DNA from: Anopheles merus
Taxonomy: Eukaryota > Arthropoda > Insecta > Diptera > Culicidae
Direction of reading: 5' to 3'
DNA length: 64,000 nt
Assembly: GCF_017562075.2 (NCBI RefSeq)
Contig: NC_054084.1
Coordinates: 46,036,697 to 46,100,696, forward strand
The notes under the pieces were generated by a model. That model saw nothing but the letters and a program-made list of their open reading frames with translations. It ran no database searches and was not told the DNA's origin. Each line of letters starts with the position of its first letter. Position 1 is the stretch's first letter. Both the position numbers and the translations under genes were made by a program. Positions 22,474 to 35,672 of this stretch are shown here, piece after piece.

Positions 22474-24428
22474 ATGAACTACAAATTCGATACCAGTGAT
22501 TTGACGCGGCGTCTAAAGCGAACGTTCGATGGGAATCTTTCGTACCGTAAATTGTTTTTGCTTCTCTTCGTGTTCGCCGTTATTCTGCTGTACATAGGGC
22601 CATCGTTTCTGCGATGGTTGTTTGGCAGTACGGAACCAACGCGAGGTACCCGCTATCAAGGAATGGTCCAAAATGTTTGCTAAACAATAATGTGTTACCG
22701 TCTTGCCGCTTTTTTCTTTCAGATCAATCGATGCGTTGCATGGACGATCGGTTGACTCCGTTCTATCTGCAGAACCTCGAGTACAATGTTAACATTCGCC
22801 ATCAGCCGGCTTATCCGCACGAGCATGATGCAATTCCGTACGTGGGCAATGGATGGTTTGGGCTGGAAGTACAAACCGATGCACATTTAAACATCTTTCT
22901 CGGTCGTGCTCTGTTGCAGCCCGTTAATTTCCATCCCATTGTTAGTGTAGCAAGCGCCGGTCAGCAGGAAAGAGAAGCGACCGTCGTCGAATATCTGACC
23001 GGCATCGTGCACCGATTTCAGTGCTTTCCCGACGGTTATCATGTATCTTATCAATACTATGCGCATCGAACTATGCCATCCGTGTTGGTGCAGGAAATTC
23101 AGCTTACAAACACCAAGAACCAACTGATGGACATCGAGCTGATCGTGCCGCGAATATCGGACTGGCCCTCGGCAATTGTGAAGAATGTTAAGCTGCAGCA
23201 TGGATCCGCCATACTGGAATACCAGGTCATTACGGGAATGGTAGATATGCTACCGATTGCGGGAAACACGGACGACAAAAAGGTGCGCGTCGTGTCCATC
23301 GTGGCACGCAAGCTGCCTCGTGTAATTACGCTCAAGAAACGGGGCACCACAAAGCTGGAGCTACTGCTTACGGTCAACTACTCGGAGCCGATACCACGTG
23401 ACAAATACACGGCACAGAAGGAGACGATTGAAAAGCACGCTATCGAAGCGATGAATCGAGCACTGCTGGCAGCGGAGCACGGTGAGCACAATGCGTACCA
23501 CAACTTCAAGCGTGATCACATTCGCGTTTGGAGCAATCTGTGGGAAACGGGATTTCACATCAGCACCTCCAAGGCGGAGAACACGCTGAACGGTAACAAC
23601 ATCAATGCGACGATGTACGCGGTTATCTCGCAGGCCAGAGCGTACGAATTTGAACAGTCAGTAACCAATGGCAGAAAGGAGGAGATAGCTCGCTCACTTA
23701 CCTACGCGGAAGGATGCTACGACAGCTACCATACACTGCAGGCTGAAAATCTATGGCGGCCGATGACTTCATTCGAGCATCTAAATACAGTGGTCGGTTC
23801 GTGGATGTTAACGCTGGAAAAGCAAGGATGCCACAATCTCATCAAGGCGGGTGCAAGCGGCCTCGTGCAGGCGATGGTGCTCAGCTTCGGCGGATTCCGC
23901 TTCAGCAACCAGCACCTGGAGTTGAACATTCACCCGAAGTATTTGCATCGTGATTACGATTTCCGGCGCTTGAATTACGGCAACATGACGCATCTAAACA
24001 TTTCGATTACCGTTAGGGATGATAACAAGGCCGTTCTGTACGTAGCGCTAGATCGATCAGATCGAAACTACTACGCCTGTGATGCCGGTTGCTTGGATGA
24101 TCCGGTGCAGTTGCGCCAGTCGAGAACCACTTTCCCCGTGAAGCTTACCGAGCCGGTTACCTCCATACTGTACATAACGTCGGACAAGAAGCACATGGAA
24201 GATTTGCGGCACGCGATCCACGTGAAGGAGGTGGTGGAAGCGCCAGCCCACGAGCATCACGTGATTGCGCTGCATCGGCATGGCCACCATCTGGGTGGAT
24301 TACCGACTCTCTTTTGGGTTTCGATTTGCGTTATCATTATCGTGTTTCACGTGTTTCTTTGCAAGCTCATCGTGAAGGAGTACTGTGAACCGCCGGACAA
24401 GATGAAATACCGCTACAGCAAACCTTAA
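22474..24428 (+). CDS. KIAA2013: KIAA2013-family membrane glycoprotein
   Basis: Two exons, 22474-22645 and 22723-24428, joined in phase 1 (ACGCGAG donor side, CAG acceptor), giving 625 residues. Residues about 26-46 are a membrane anchor near the N-terminus. A large, probably luminal or extracellular region follows, with conserved-looking stretches such as YVGNGWFGLEV and a late CDAGCLDD cysteine pair. A second membrane segment lies at about 583-607, before a short basic tail ending MKYRYSKP. Two anchors with an intervening luminal domain match the animal KIAA2013 family (a domain of unknown function, formerly DUF2152). Its biochemical role is not established. I recognise the family by overall pattern, not by database search. 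Confidence 0.8.
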
Positions 24429-25176
24429 GAGGTTCTTTTTTTTTGTAAATATTTAGTTTTTCTCGCAAAAAGATTCCCAGTTAAAATTGTCTTCAAAATT
24501 AAAAGTATTCATGTAGCGCTGTGTGTTAGCGTTATGCGCGGCACAGAGCTGCACACTGATTTAGCATATAAAATCAAACGATTTGCAATATTATGCGCAA
24601 TAATACAGAACAAAAAAGTGAGCTGTTGTAAAGGCTTTGTAATGCACCAGGATGAATTAGTTCTGCTACCAAATAAATAAAGCCAGGCGAATATAGCCCA
24701 ACATTATTATGCTTTTCAAATCGGGCTCAAAATCATAACAAATGGCAACACTTTGCCAGCCTCGTCAAACGTCAAACTTTTGGCAACAATGGTTTGCCAG
24801 TGCTGCCAGCATCAAGATAAAAATAGAACTTTTGACATTTATAAACATAAATGGGTGCTAGGACATATTATGCCAATTCAGTTAGAATATCACACGGAAA
24901 GAAAGATTGCACCTGGACTTTATCGCATCATTGCTAGCGAGCGAGCCAGGACACAGTTCTAGCATTTGTTTATAACACTCCACACCATCTAGCCTGTTCC
25001 GCTCGATACAAGCATGGATTTGACCAGAGGCAGCAAGCGCATTGGTTTTAAGGAGCGGAAGTGAAGTGTTTTGATTTTGGGTTATACGCGGTCCAAGCCA
25101 AAACGTTCCGCTTTGGCAGTGCTTCGGTGTGGGAAGGTGAAAGAAAAGACGCTCGCGGCGTTCAATGTGAACAAAG
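24429..25176. other. Intergenic region between the KIAA2013-like gene and EMSY
   Basis: Contains the 3' untranslated region of the upstream gene, with overlapping AATAAATAAA at 24672-24681, and the promoter and 5' leader of EMSY. No other gene is visible. Confidence 0.6.
24672..24681 (+). terminator. Polyadenylation signals of the KIAA2013-like gene
   Basis: Two overlapping AATAAA hexamers about 245 bases after the stop codon. Confidence 0.55.
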
Positions 25177-28100
25177 ATGTGGCCACTAAAGTTGGATATG
25201 ACCCGGGAAGAGTGTCGCGGTGTTCTCAGGCGGCTAGGTAAGCATGTGGGCGCCAAAATTGTTGCGGGCAAAGCATGGTTCCAGCGTTCGTTTCTTCCTC
25301 CTCCCCCCAGAGCTTGAATCGTACGGCACAGTGATCAGCACATTTCGGGCGCAAGGATGCTTGAGCAAGGAGAAGATACGGATATTGGAGGACTTAAGGC
25401 GAATGTTCCACATTACCACCGATCGGCACAGAGCGGAAGCAAGACGCGTTGCAAACGACGAACGCCTCGCAACGGTGGCGGAGATGTAAGCAAAAGCAAA
25501 ACGCACACACACACACACATACAAATGAAGCGGTAGGTCCATCTAACATTTCGGTTTCGTTTTCTTGTTTGCTTTCCTTCGCATTCTTCCACTGTGAGCA
25601 GCATTTCGGGACCCAATAGCGGTCAAGACTGGCGCCGTGAAGGACACCGTACCTTTCCAGTGCTGCCCCGAACGGTACCCCACACGGCATTGACGTACAT
25701 AGCAAACACCGTGTACGAGCAGCTCACACGGGCCAACACCAAGCTACCCCATCCTGCTGACACCTCCTGCGATCGGCTAAAGAAAGCGGAAGAAATGGTC
25801 AAATTTGAGCTGGTTAAAAAATCGTTGTCATTGTACGAAAACGGCTTTGTGCGAGATGCCGCTGTAGTTACTTCGGATCCGGTAAATCGATAAAATGCTG
25901 CCCTAGCACTTGACTCGCTTCCACTAACATTATCGCTTTGTTTATTCCCTTATGATGCAGCTGCAAGATATTATGTCGAAGAGTTATATTAACCGTGAAG
26001 AAAACCGCCCAGCCGCACCTAAATCTGTCGAAAATGCACCAGTGGAAGCTGAAACTGACGTTACAGTGATACCGAATGGGGGTGAGGTACCATCAGCACC
26101 CGCTGAACCTGATCCCGAGCAGTCATCTTTGTGCGAAATACTGTTGAACCTGAGCAATCATCGGCCTGAAAACAGCGAAACTAAACCACTGGACAAATGC
26201 AACAAATCCGTTGACCGTTCGCCCCGAAAGAAGCCGCAAGCCACGAAGCGTACTTTGAAAGCGAAAACCGCCTACCCTCCTGCCAAACTGTCCAAGCAAG
26301 GGCTGCCGAAGAACGTAAAACAATCCACCAGAGTCAATAACATGCACAGTCCACACCTGATCCATTCGTACGCTGTACCTTTCGACGCTCATCAGGGCAA
26401 CGCGACGAACGGTAACGCTACTATTGAACCGCCGCAGCTGCAACAGCACCTAACGTCCAACAATGTGCCACAGTCCGGTCACCAAATTAATCACGGTGCC
26501 ACGATGGGACCGCCGGTAAAATCAAAGCAATTTGCCACACCGGCTCCCAGCGGCACCGCGCAATCAACGACGTACAGCCATCAGCAAGGGGTTTTGCCAT
26601 CATCTAAAAAGGACATACAGTACAATCTGTCCAAGTTAAACCCAACCAGCAACCTACCGGCTAAGGGAAACGTAAACATTCCCTTAAAAGGAGCCGGATT
26701 CTACACGCACGGTAAATCACTGCCGCATCCTCTGCTGAACTATCAGAAGAAATCGCCGAGCAAAAACATTCTTATACCGACATCCACCGCCGCTGCCACA
26801 TTGGCCAGTTTGGGCTTTCCTTCTCCGTTCCATCCACCGCTGATGGATCATTCAAGCAATTGGTTGGGTGTGAAAAATCGCGACAAAACGGTGAAGAATG
26901 TGAAAACCAATCCAACCACCAGTATGACGGCAACAGCTACAGTTGAAACGGCAACGGAACGATCGAGCCCGATGATGAATGCCACCGGTATTAAGCACGG
27001 TAGTAAACGGATGGAAGTTTCCACAGAACGTATCGAGCATAGTGCAGAGCAAAGCTCGCATGCAAAAACGGTCACATTTACAAGCCCCGCTGTGGTAGAA
27101 TCGCCCATCACGAAAAATGCTTCCTTACCGACGACGCACGAGAATGTTGCTGGATCCGCTGGACCGAAAAGTGATAGCAAGGTGCTAGTACAGCCAATGC
27201 CACTGATACCAGCCAGTGGTGCTGCTCCAAGTACTACACTGACCCCGACGGTACAGAAAAACAATGTTTTCATCCTACCGAAATCAGCTGGCGTAACGGG
27301 GGTACTCAATCTGGGGCAAAAGATCGCTATACCCAAAAGCATGGTAGATGCGTCTTCGGCCGCATCAACTGTAGCAAGTCCTCCGAAAGTAATTGTACAA
27401 ACCATGCCCAGCCCGTACAGCAGCACAACCTCGGCAATAGCGCCAATGCTAGAGACAGACGCTGAACGTAAGAATGTATCGCCAACTTCAAGAGTGATGA
27501 TGGATGTAGATGAAAAAACAAACAGCACCATCTGCAATGCCACCACCATGCGGACCGGTGAATCAAACGTCGATGTCCGGAATGAGGGGAAACTTCATGC
27601 AATGACGCAGGATTGTACAAATGCGCCACTTAAGCAACAATCACAAACACCTTCCTTTACTATTCCTTTCGATGGTGTATCTGGTCGAAAGATAAAAATT
27701 TCTACCAGCCAGCTAGTTCCATTCACAGGAACGTTGCATGCTTCCTCCATGGCAAAAGGTTCAGGGTGCATAACGATTGGAGCGAAGAAAATTAAAATCG
27801 GTACAGACGATGAGCTTGCTTCTGAATTAAATCGTTCAGCTATTACAGAAAATCCTGGCGGTAACATACCGAAGACAAATGATGCAATAGGTTCAAGCAA
27901 CTTAAACGAACCGAAAGCTAATAAACCGCCGAACAGTACGCCGACGGAACGCATCGAAACGGAAACCGTAACAACGGCACAGCATTTTGAGGAAGCAAAG
28001 GTCGAGGTACACACGAAGGACGTAAGCACCAGCTCCATCAGGCAGGACAGTACAAGCAGTGCTGACAACACACTGGCAGCCAGGTTTAGCGACACAATCG

Positions 28101-28840
28101 CTTTATCACCAACACAAGATGCGATGGATACGTCGCAGGGTGAATATGAAATCGTTGCTACGGAACAGGATGATGACTCCTCCGCGACGGATTCGGCCGA
28201 TGCAGAGGACGATCTGGATGATGAACCGAGTCAAATAGAGGAAACCGAAAGCATCGAGGAGGATAATTTCGAAGAGGAACACAATGTGGAGGTGGAAATG
28301 GGCACGGACGCTTACATCATCGAAGAGGAGCAAGTGAATTACGATTATCTGATAGAGGAAGTGCCCGAGGATGAACAATTCGTAGAGGAGGTTGAAGATG
28401 ATGGACCAGTGGAATTTATCAGCGTTGGATATGGTGAGTATACAGGGTCAGGTGTCCCGGAATTTTGCAACGGATTCAGTTGAATTGATCCATTTTCTCT
28501 GCACATAGGCACAACGGGCGAGTTAGTGGCCGAACTAGAAAGCGGTACTTCTTCGCAGCAAATCATCGAGAAGCAGCACCGTTCTGCTAATGGTGTAGTG
28601 CAGGAAGAGATACCGCCGGAGATTGATTATGATCAACACACGGGTGGATTTGGTCCGGTCGGGAATGGCGATATGCAAGCGTTTGCCGTGCAGAATGACA
28701 TTTTGTGTGATCTGCTTGTGATGGGCCCGGACGGTAAATATCATGCCCGTCCATACTCTTACAAACAGGTACTGGCCGAACGGATGGATTCTGCCTCGAA
28801 AGCAGCTAAACAAACAAATCCAATAGTAAGATTAAGCTAG
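25177..28840 (+). CDS. EMSY: EMSY homologue (ENT-domain chromatin regulator)
   Basis: Five exons: 25177-25237, 25311-25485, 25602-25881, 25961-28433 and 28509-28840, giving 1106 residues. The start ATG sits in CAAAGATGT and opens with MWPLKLDMTREECRG, as EMSY proteins do. Residues about 14-100 form the ENT domain (LESYGTVISTFRAQG, then RHRAEARRVANDERL), followed by the family signature ISGPNSGQDW. Residues about 173-890 are long, low-complexity and Ser/Thr/Pro/Asn-rich. Residues about 898-995 are strongly acidic. The last exon is more ordered. EMSY is a nuclear repressor known in humans to bind BRCA2 and chromatin proteins such as HP1 and to associate with the SIN3/KDM5 complex. That role here is by homology only. 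Three of the four introns are under 120 bp. Confidence 0.9.
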
Positions 28841-30259
28841 ATGATAAGCTCGCAAGCATTGGCGGCAGCAATAGCACACACACACACAATACGTACACAG
28901 ATAACAACCGATCTGGGACATGCAAGTACAAGTAGTAGTTTTTTTGGGATTACTAATCTACATTACAGGCTCAAGATGTAGTGGAAACGAAGTTCGAAGC
29001 AAAGCTGCAATTGACTAACACACATGTGGTCTGATTAGGTTGTTACGCTATTTATTTTGGAGTGATCTATTCTTCTATACTCTTTTTCTTTTGTTCTGTT
29101 TGTGCCGCACCCGCACCCTGCACTGGAAACAATGAAATTGTTTCATTTTGATGTACCATATACGCAGTAGACGCAGTTCTTTGCAGGCGGGAAAATTGGA
29201 TATTGATATAGACATAAATTGCAACTAGAGCAACAATATACTGTTAATTCGCCAGGACATTCTTTAAATTTAGCACAACTTACATTATCATTAGTACCAC
29301 ACTGTTAATACCTCAAACATTTCTCTTTTATTTCAATCGTTTTATATTTTCTCGATATCATCGCCGCACATCGTTGTGCACGTTGTGCGCAACCAGCTTC
29401 AATTCAATCGGTTGACTGTACAACGATTGTATATACACATATTGTCATCAACCATTGCAAATGTATAATGTCACATGATGCAAGGACGCTAGTTAATCGA
29501 ATTTAAATGGTTAGCATGTGGTGCATTCAATTTTAAACCTTCGCGTAAGATATTACTGCCCTTGTAGGCAACTCCACAATATACCTGTATGTGTATGCTG
29601 CACCCATACACAATGTATACCTTTTTCTGACGACGAGGTAAATACAATGGAAGTCGTATCAGACGATGTTCAACAACTTACTACACTTAGGATAGCTATA
29701 AGCGATTGTAGGATTGAGGATTTTAAAGTTAATTTTCTATGCAAGCAAACCCCCCTCCCCCCCCCCCCCCACATGCCCCTTCTCCATAACTCGTTAACAA
29801 TGTTGAACAAATGGTTCAACAATTGCACAGAAAACAGTCGGCTTCTTTTGGAGTTTAGTTAAGCAAACAAACAGCAAACATTTTATTAGCGTAGTGTAAT
29901 AGCGGATGGGTGACGCATTCGATCTGTTCAGGTTTAAACGTTATATCTTTATTTTTTAAGACATCATACTTATAGCTGTTGGAGTGAAAACATTTTTAAC
30001 ACATTTTGTTTAATGAAACCCCCGCCCCCTCGTTTCTGCGACTGTACATTTACTATTGTGGCCGAATATGTTGTAAAAGTAAGGCAGAGGGCAACATAGT
30101 GTAATCCTAATGTAACAGGTGGATATTAAGGTCGATTAGAGTTGACTTCTATAAAATGAAAATAAATTTAAAGAAAAAAGTAAAAAAATCTCTAATGAAA
30201 TTGATTGTTCCTCCCAGCATAACTTCGGTTCGAACGAAATGCTTTAAAAAATTGCTATA

Positions 30260-30622
30260 CAGGCGGTCCCCGAGATACACGGTACCTCTTATACGCGGAT
30301 TCGGAGATACGCGGTTTCCAAATTTGACAGTTCTTTGAGCAAATTGTACTGATTTGACACATCCATTGTGAAATACCAAATAATTTCCGTATTGATCGAA
30401 TGTGAAATACCATTTCAAAAGGTTTAAAACTGTTGAATTGAGTAGAAACATATCAAATAATTAATTTGGTGGCTTAAACCACCCCCTATTTGCAAAATTG
30501 CACGAAAATTAGTGATATTTTGGCTGTAAATCACGAGATTCGACATACGCGGAAATTCGAGATACGCGGTATTTTGCGGCCGTTTTCGGTCCCCATTAAC
30601 CGTGTATCTCGGGGACCGCCTG
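30260..30622. mobile_element. Pogo/Tigger-like MITE with TA target duplication
   Basis: The ends, CAGGCGGTCCCCGAGATACA and its inverted copy (minus strand CAGGCGGTCCCCGAGATACA), continue CGGT for at least 24 matching bases. TA flanks both sides (30258-30259 and 30623-30624). Internal repeats of GAGATACGCGG occur near both ends. CAGGCGGTCCCCGAG-type ends with TA targets are familiar from pogo/Tigger elements. The element is 363 bp with no transposase. Confidence 0.8.
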
Positions 30623-30726
30623 TATTTATAATAACTGCATGTTGTAACGGCGCTCGATCATTGCAAACGCATTTTGACCAGTATGTCCATGTCCTTCCAC
30701 CATAGTGCCGTCACGTGTGTTGAAAG

Positions 30727-30941
30727 CAGAGTGACAAGAAATACCGATTTATCTGTATTCCTACCGATTTTTGATATGCCTACGGATTCACAGGTGACCA
30801 CCCTAAAACTTCCGATTTTTCATTTATAAATGACTTCAAACATACCGAAAACTACCGATACAAATTGAAACTCCTTCCGAAAACTACCGATAAAATTTTG
30901 ACTCTCCTACCGAAAACCGCCAAAAAAATCTGGCCACACTG
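30727..30941. mobile_element. Short hAT-like MITE with 8-bp target duplication
   Basis: 215 bp. The ends, CAGAGTGACAAGAAAT and (minus strand) CAGTGTGGCCAGATTT, are imperfect inverted repeats. GTTGAAAG flanks it exactly on both sides (30719-30726 and 30942-30949). The interior repeats the word TACCGA many times. An 8-bp duplication and CAG-type ends fit the hAT superfamily. Its minus strand aligns with both ends of the larger element at 51181-52916. Confidence 0.8.
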
Positions 30942-31402
30942 GTTGAAAGTGAAACATCATCGATTTTTTAAGTTTACAGTGTGTAGGTTGAGGAGTCATC
31001 ACGTGAATAAGCTATGTCTGTTTGCAGCACACTTCAAGGCGAGTTATGTAGCCTTTCAATAAGATTTGCTGTGAATGGTACACCGTCCGCTTGCCGTCAA
31101 ATCTTCCTGATTAGAGCAATTGGGGCAGCCGAAATCCGGAATCGATTAGGCAGTCATTAAATTATAGAAACAAGACTGAAAAGTAAGTAGAGAGTGCTGC
31201 TGCTACGGTTTAAATGCATTATTAAGCGATCATCAACACTTCACTCGCAGGTCTATCGCTTTTCTACGACTTGGTGGTAAGTATTCCGGCTTTTTTTATC
31301 ATCCGTCTCGCTGTCGGGTGGAGAGAAGCTGATTGGTGATTTATTTTGGGATACATATTTTTGGACCACTTCTGTTTCATCCCAGGACCATCTCGCGCCA
31401 CC

Positions 31403-33055
31403 ATGCGTCTGCTGCTTCCACTGGCGGTGTTGGCAATGCTTTGCCTAATGCCCCAGCACCTAACCGCACAAGGCATGGACAATCTGGAGGACAATGATTT
31501 TGCCGAATTCGAAGACTTTGACGATGATGAATTTGTAATGGGAGAAACAAACCAGGCTGGTCAGCAGTCTGCCGGGTCGGCTCCGGGAGCCGCCGACAGT
31601 CGTCAAGGAAGCGACCCGCCAGCCAAGGCCCAATCCAAGAGTGCGGCACAAGACAGTGAAGACTTCATGGAGATTGATGACGACCAGGTAGACGATGACG
31701 GTATCGTGGAGGATGAGGACAGCGAGTTTGAGCATTTCCAGGATGAGGAAGAGTTCGAGGGTTTCGCCAATACGATCGGTGACCAGGACGAGGTGCGACA
31801 GGGCGAACCGGTCGGCAAGCATGCGGAGCCGAAGCTGACCATTCCGAAGGTGCCGATACATTTCCGCACCCACTGGGACTCGTACTGGATGGAGATGCTG
31901 ATGCTGGCCGGACTGATGGCTTACTTTGCTAACTATTTGGTCGGCAACAAGAAAAACTCGGCCATCGCCAACCAGTGGCTGTCGCTACACCGCAGCCTGC
32001 TGGAAGACAACTTTGCACTGGTCGGTGACGATGGGAAGAAGGAAACGGAAGGATCGACCTTTAGCTTTAACAAGGAAAGCGAAAGTGTCTACACGCTGTG
32101 GTGCAGTGGCCGCACCTGCTGCGAAGGTATGCTGGTCGAGCTGAAGATGATCAAGCGCCAGGATCTGGTGTCGCTGATCGCTGGCATCATGAAGCCGGTA
32201 CAGGATCAACTGCATATCAAGGTCGAACTGTCGCCCGACTCGATGGACAACTTTGTGCTCTGTGTGGCCAGCCGGAAGCAAGCCACCAAAATGTTCAAAG
32301 AGCTCAACGATTTGGTAAGTAGGCACCGCAGAATCCCGCGAGAGAGTATGCACTCATTCGATGATTGTAACACTTTCTTTTTTCCGCAGAACAAATTCTG
32401 TTGTCTAGTCAGCAAGGCCGATGAGAAGTACAGTATTCCCGGGTTTGCATTGTTATCGGAGATTGCCGAGGTGTCGGCCAGTATATTAGATGGTAGGGTA
32501 GTTGCAGCTTTAAATAAGTACTCGCACCTGATTGACTACATTCACCTGTCGGACCAGTACAGTGGTCCGATACAGCAAGAAGATCCGAACCAGCTGAAGC
32601 GTCCGGAGGTGAAGCGTATTTTGCACTGCGGGTTCAATGTTCCCGTGAAGGGCGATTTGGAAGAGATGAAGCCATTGCTAATACTCGTGTTTTACTTGAT
32701 GGATCGTGTGCGTCGCTACAAGCTGTCCAAGGAGGTAAGTAAACGATCGAGACCGCACACCATCTTGATAGTGTGATAACCCGTTTTTTCTCCTTCGCAC
32801 ATTGCTTTCCAATAGGCAAAGGCCAAATCAGATAAGAACCGTGCTGCGGTGGAGGAAGAGTTTATGAAGAGCACCCATCAGGCTCGGGCCGAGGCGGCAG
32901 CACTGCGCCGCGAAGAGAAGCGTAAGGCCGAGAAGGAGAAAATCCTTGCCGAAGAGGACCCGGAAAAGCAGCGACGCTGGGAGAAAAAGGAGCAGAAACG
33001 TCAGCTCAAAAAGCAAGCCCCCAAGATGAAGCAGCTTTCGATTAAGGCACTTTAA
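31403..33055 (+). CDS. CCDC47: CCDC47, ER membrane PAT-complex subunit
   Basis: Three coding exons, 31403-32314, 32390-32734 and 32816-33055, all phase 0, giving 498 residues. The ATG is in a strong CGCCACCATG context. A signal peptide (MRLLLPLAVLAMLC) leads into a very acidic luminal segment, then a single membrane helix at about 163-183 (MEMLMLAGLMAYFANYLVG). A conserved cytosolic domain follows, and then a highly charged Lys/Glu-rich coiled tail in the last exon, ending KQLSIKAL. Length and order match animal CCDC47 (calumin). This protein binds ribosomes and, with Asterix, forms the PAT complex that helps insert multi-pass membrane proteins; it also affects ER calcium. A 5' untranslated intron is likely at 31277-31385. 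Confidence 0.92.
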
Positions 33056-35672
33056 ATGTAAAGCCCTTTTTTCCAGTGAGATGCTGAAGTAGTTCTGTTT
33101 GGGGGTGGATGTTTTAAGCTTAATTTTTTGTTTTGTTAGTCTTTGCTAGAGTCGGTAGAACAAGTGCAGTTGGTAAAACAAATTCCATAAACTGTATAGA
33201 CGAAAGACAGTTGACATCAACAGCGTCTTCAGAAATCAGGCCAAAAGTAGAGACGTGTGGTGGTAGAGCACGTAGAAATAAATAAACGAAAACACATGAA
33301 AAACTGTCAATACTGGGTATCGCTTGGCATGTGAGTTGCGAAACACACCACTAAATACACCAAATTCCGGTTGTTCCAGCAAAATGTATATTTTCAATCT
33401 TTCTTTAAACTTCACTCACAACTATTCCGGGTACATCAGTTTTCAACGGTCACAAATAGTTTGAACATCACAATTATTACACGTGTACACGTTGCATTGT
33501 ATTAAATATCGTTACCTTACTTGTAATATTGTGTGTAAGTGTTGTTACCTGTATTGTGCTCCCATAGACGCGGAAAACCCGAAAACCACCTCCTTCCTAT
33601 TTTGTATCAGCAATCTACTACCTTCGTTCGAACTGAGTTTGAGCTTGATGCTTTAAAGTTAACCGTTAACAAACTGTGCAAGATACTGTATCATATAATA
33701 TATATGTAGGTGGGCCAATATTATCATGCTATTTGTGCATCCTCACTCCCTTTTTTTCACAGTCTCAAACTGTGCCGTTTGAGCCAAAGATGCATTCTAT
33801 AGCATGTTTCTTCTTTTGCTTTTTGTTCAGTCATATGTCGTATCTTGAATTCTAACTTGTTTGCTGCTGCTGTAGCTGCTATGCTCTATGAAACGGTGCA
33901 AGATTGTTCATTGAGTTTAAGTTTAACTTCTATCAAAAAACGATCAGTCATAAAACTAGCTACACAATGTACACACAATACAACAATTTTGTGAATACAT
34001 TATACTACGACAGAGCCCGGGCCAAACAGGCGACAATGGTCTGTTTTTTGTTGTTGTGCTTTTCTACCCTTCTATGTGTAATCTTTGTCACCAAGAGACC
34101 AAAAAAGGTCGCGCTACAGTAAAGAGTTGGACGGGAAGCAGTGAATGGTTCAAGAAGTCGAATTGTTACAATTGGTTTATAAAATTTTAAGATTCTATTG
34201 CAGCCTGCTACTACTGCTAATCACTGTTGAAGTATAGAAGAGTTCAGAGAAGCATGAAGAAAATAGAACCTAATAGATCTTCTCTCCAGTTTTTTGTTTG
34301 TTCTGTAGATTTGATTGTTTCCTTTGCTGTGTCACGCGCTCACACCTTCATATCTGTGTGTATAGGCCATTCCGAATTATTTTAATTTTGTTATTTTATT
34401 TTGTTTAATCCACACGAGGACATGCTCTCCATCCTGAGTGTGATTGCTGCAATCCATATTGCGTTTGCTTCCCCCTTTTTATGGTTTAAACCATTTACTA
34501 GAACCGCTTCAACATCCAAACCACCTCACCGGTTTAGGCTATATAAATTTTGCATAACGACGACCTATTCGCACTGCGGTTTCTGCTGTGCAGGAGATTA
34601 TTTACTGCTTTTATCTCACATCCACATTTAAACAACTGCGTTATACATCCTTCACGATAAACTACATTCACATGCACATCTGTACGGAGGTATGCGGAAT
34701 CAGAACTTTGAAACCATTCCGTTTTTCCGGCTCTAGTTTGTTTTGTTTGTTTGTTGGCTTACTGCTGCTGTAACTTGTTGCTTCGGTAGTGAAGGTCAAA
34801 CATGAACGGAAGTAACAACATGTAAGTATAATAATATGGCTGTATGATTACATTAGATCTCTTGCATTGGGGGTTGTCCCTCTTAACTGGTTCTCACTGT
34901 ACGCATTCATCTGTGTTTTCTCTTCTTTTTATTTGAATAAAGTGGCTATAGCCAACAGATTTCTGTATGCTTATCGATACCATCTATTTGTACATATATA
35001 TTGGCGGAACGCGTAGATAAGGTTCTGCGATAAAAGAGAAACAGTTTGTTTTGCTGTGTAATAAAAAAAAATGGTTTCATTGATGAACCGATGTGATTAT
35101 CGCTATCGTATTGTATCATTTGCCGACGATTGTCACTTTGCCACTGAGATTGTGCCGTTTCATGTTGCTGCAATTGGCCGTTATTTTAATACAAATCTAT
35201 ACACATGACTTATGAGAAATGTAATGATTTTGGTCAGAATATGCTTTCAATTATGAACATAAAATGTACGTACGTACGTACCCTAAAGAACAGTGGTTCT
35301 TTTTCGCAAACATCAGCAGTCCAGCTTACTGATAAATTACGACAGAGAGGTCAGAATTGCATTAAATCTAAACTACGTGTCGATCAAACCTTCACCTTTA
35401 GTAATGTTTCCCTTATTTAGAAAAAAGAATATGTTTTCAGCACCAAACAAATTGAAATCTAATAAACGATAGTATCACAGTAATAAAACTTTAGCTTTGT
35501 AAATAGATTAAGAGTAAAGTTAACTTGTCTTTTTGCCTGGAGATAATGTTTAAACCATAAAACGTAACTTTCGATCCGACACGAAAACACAGCTATAACT
35601 GAGCTGGACTAGGTTCACTGAGAATCGTTAAAATCCACACAAATCCATTCCATCTTAAAACTCCCGTACCGT
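33056..35672. other. Intergenic gap between convergent CCDC47 and PLCXD genes
   Basis: The two genes converge, so this holds both 3' ends. Sequence is AT-rich with short open frames lacking any domain, and a small ACGTACGTACGTAC repeat near 35268. No gene or bounded element was recognised. Confidence 0.5.
33277..33286 (+). terminator. Polyadenylation signals of CCDC47
   Basis: Overlapping AATAAATAAA about 220 bases after the stop codon. Confidence 0.55.

Larger units (their letters stand above)
28841..31402. other. Intergenic region between EMSY and CCDC47
   Basis: Contains the EMSY 3' untranslated region, a poly-C tract near 29758-29771, two transposable elements (30260-30622 and 30727-30941), and the CCDC47 promoter. 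An apparent untranslated intron lies at 31277-31385 (donor GTAAGT, acceptor CCCAG). No gene is seen in 28841-30259. Confidence 0.55.

Noticed and set aside
26848..27549. 233-codon frame antisense to EMSY
   Set aside because: Mirror of a low-complexity coding exon with constrained codons; the sense strand fits a known family with consistent splicing.
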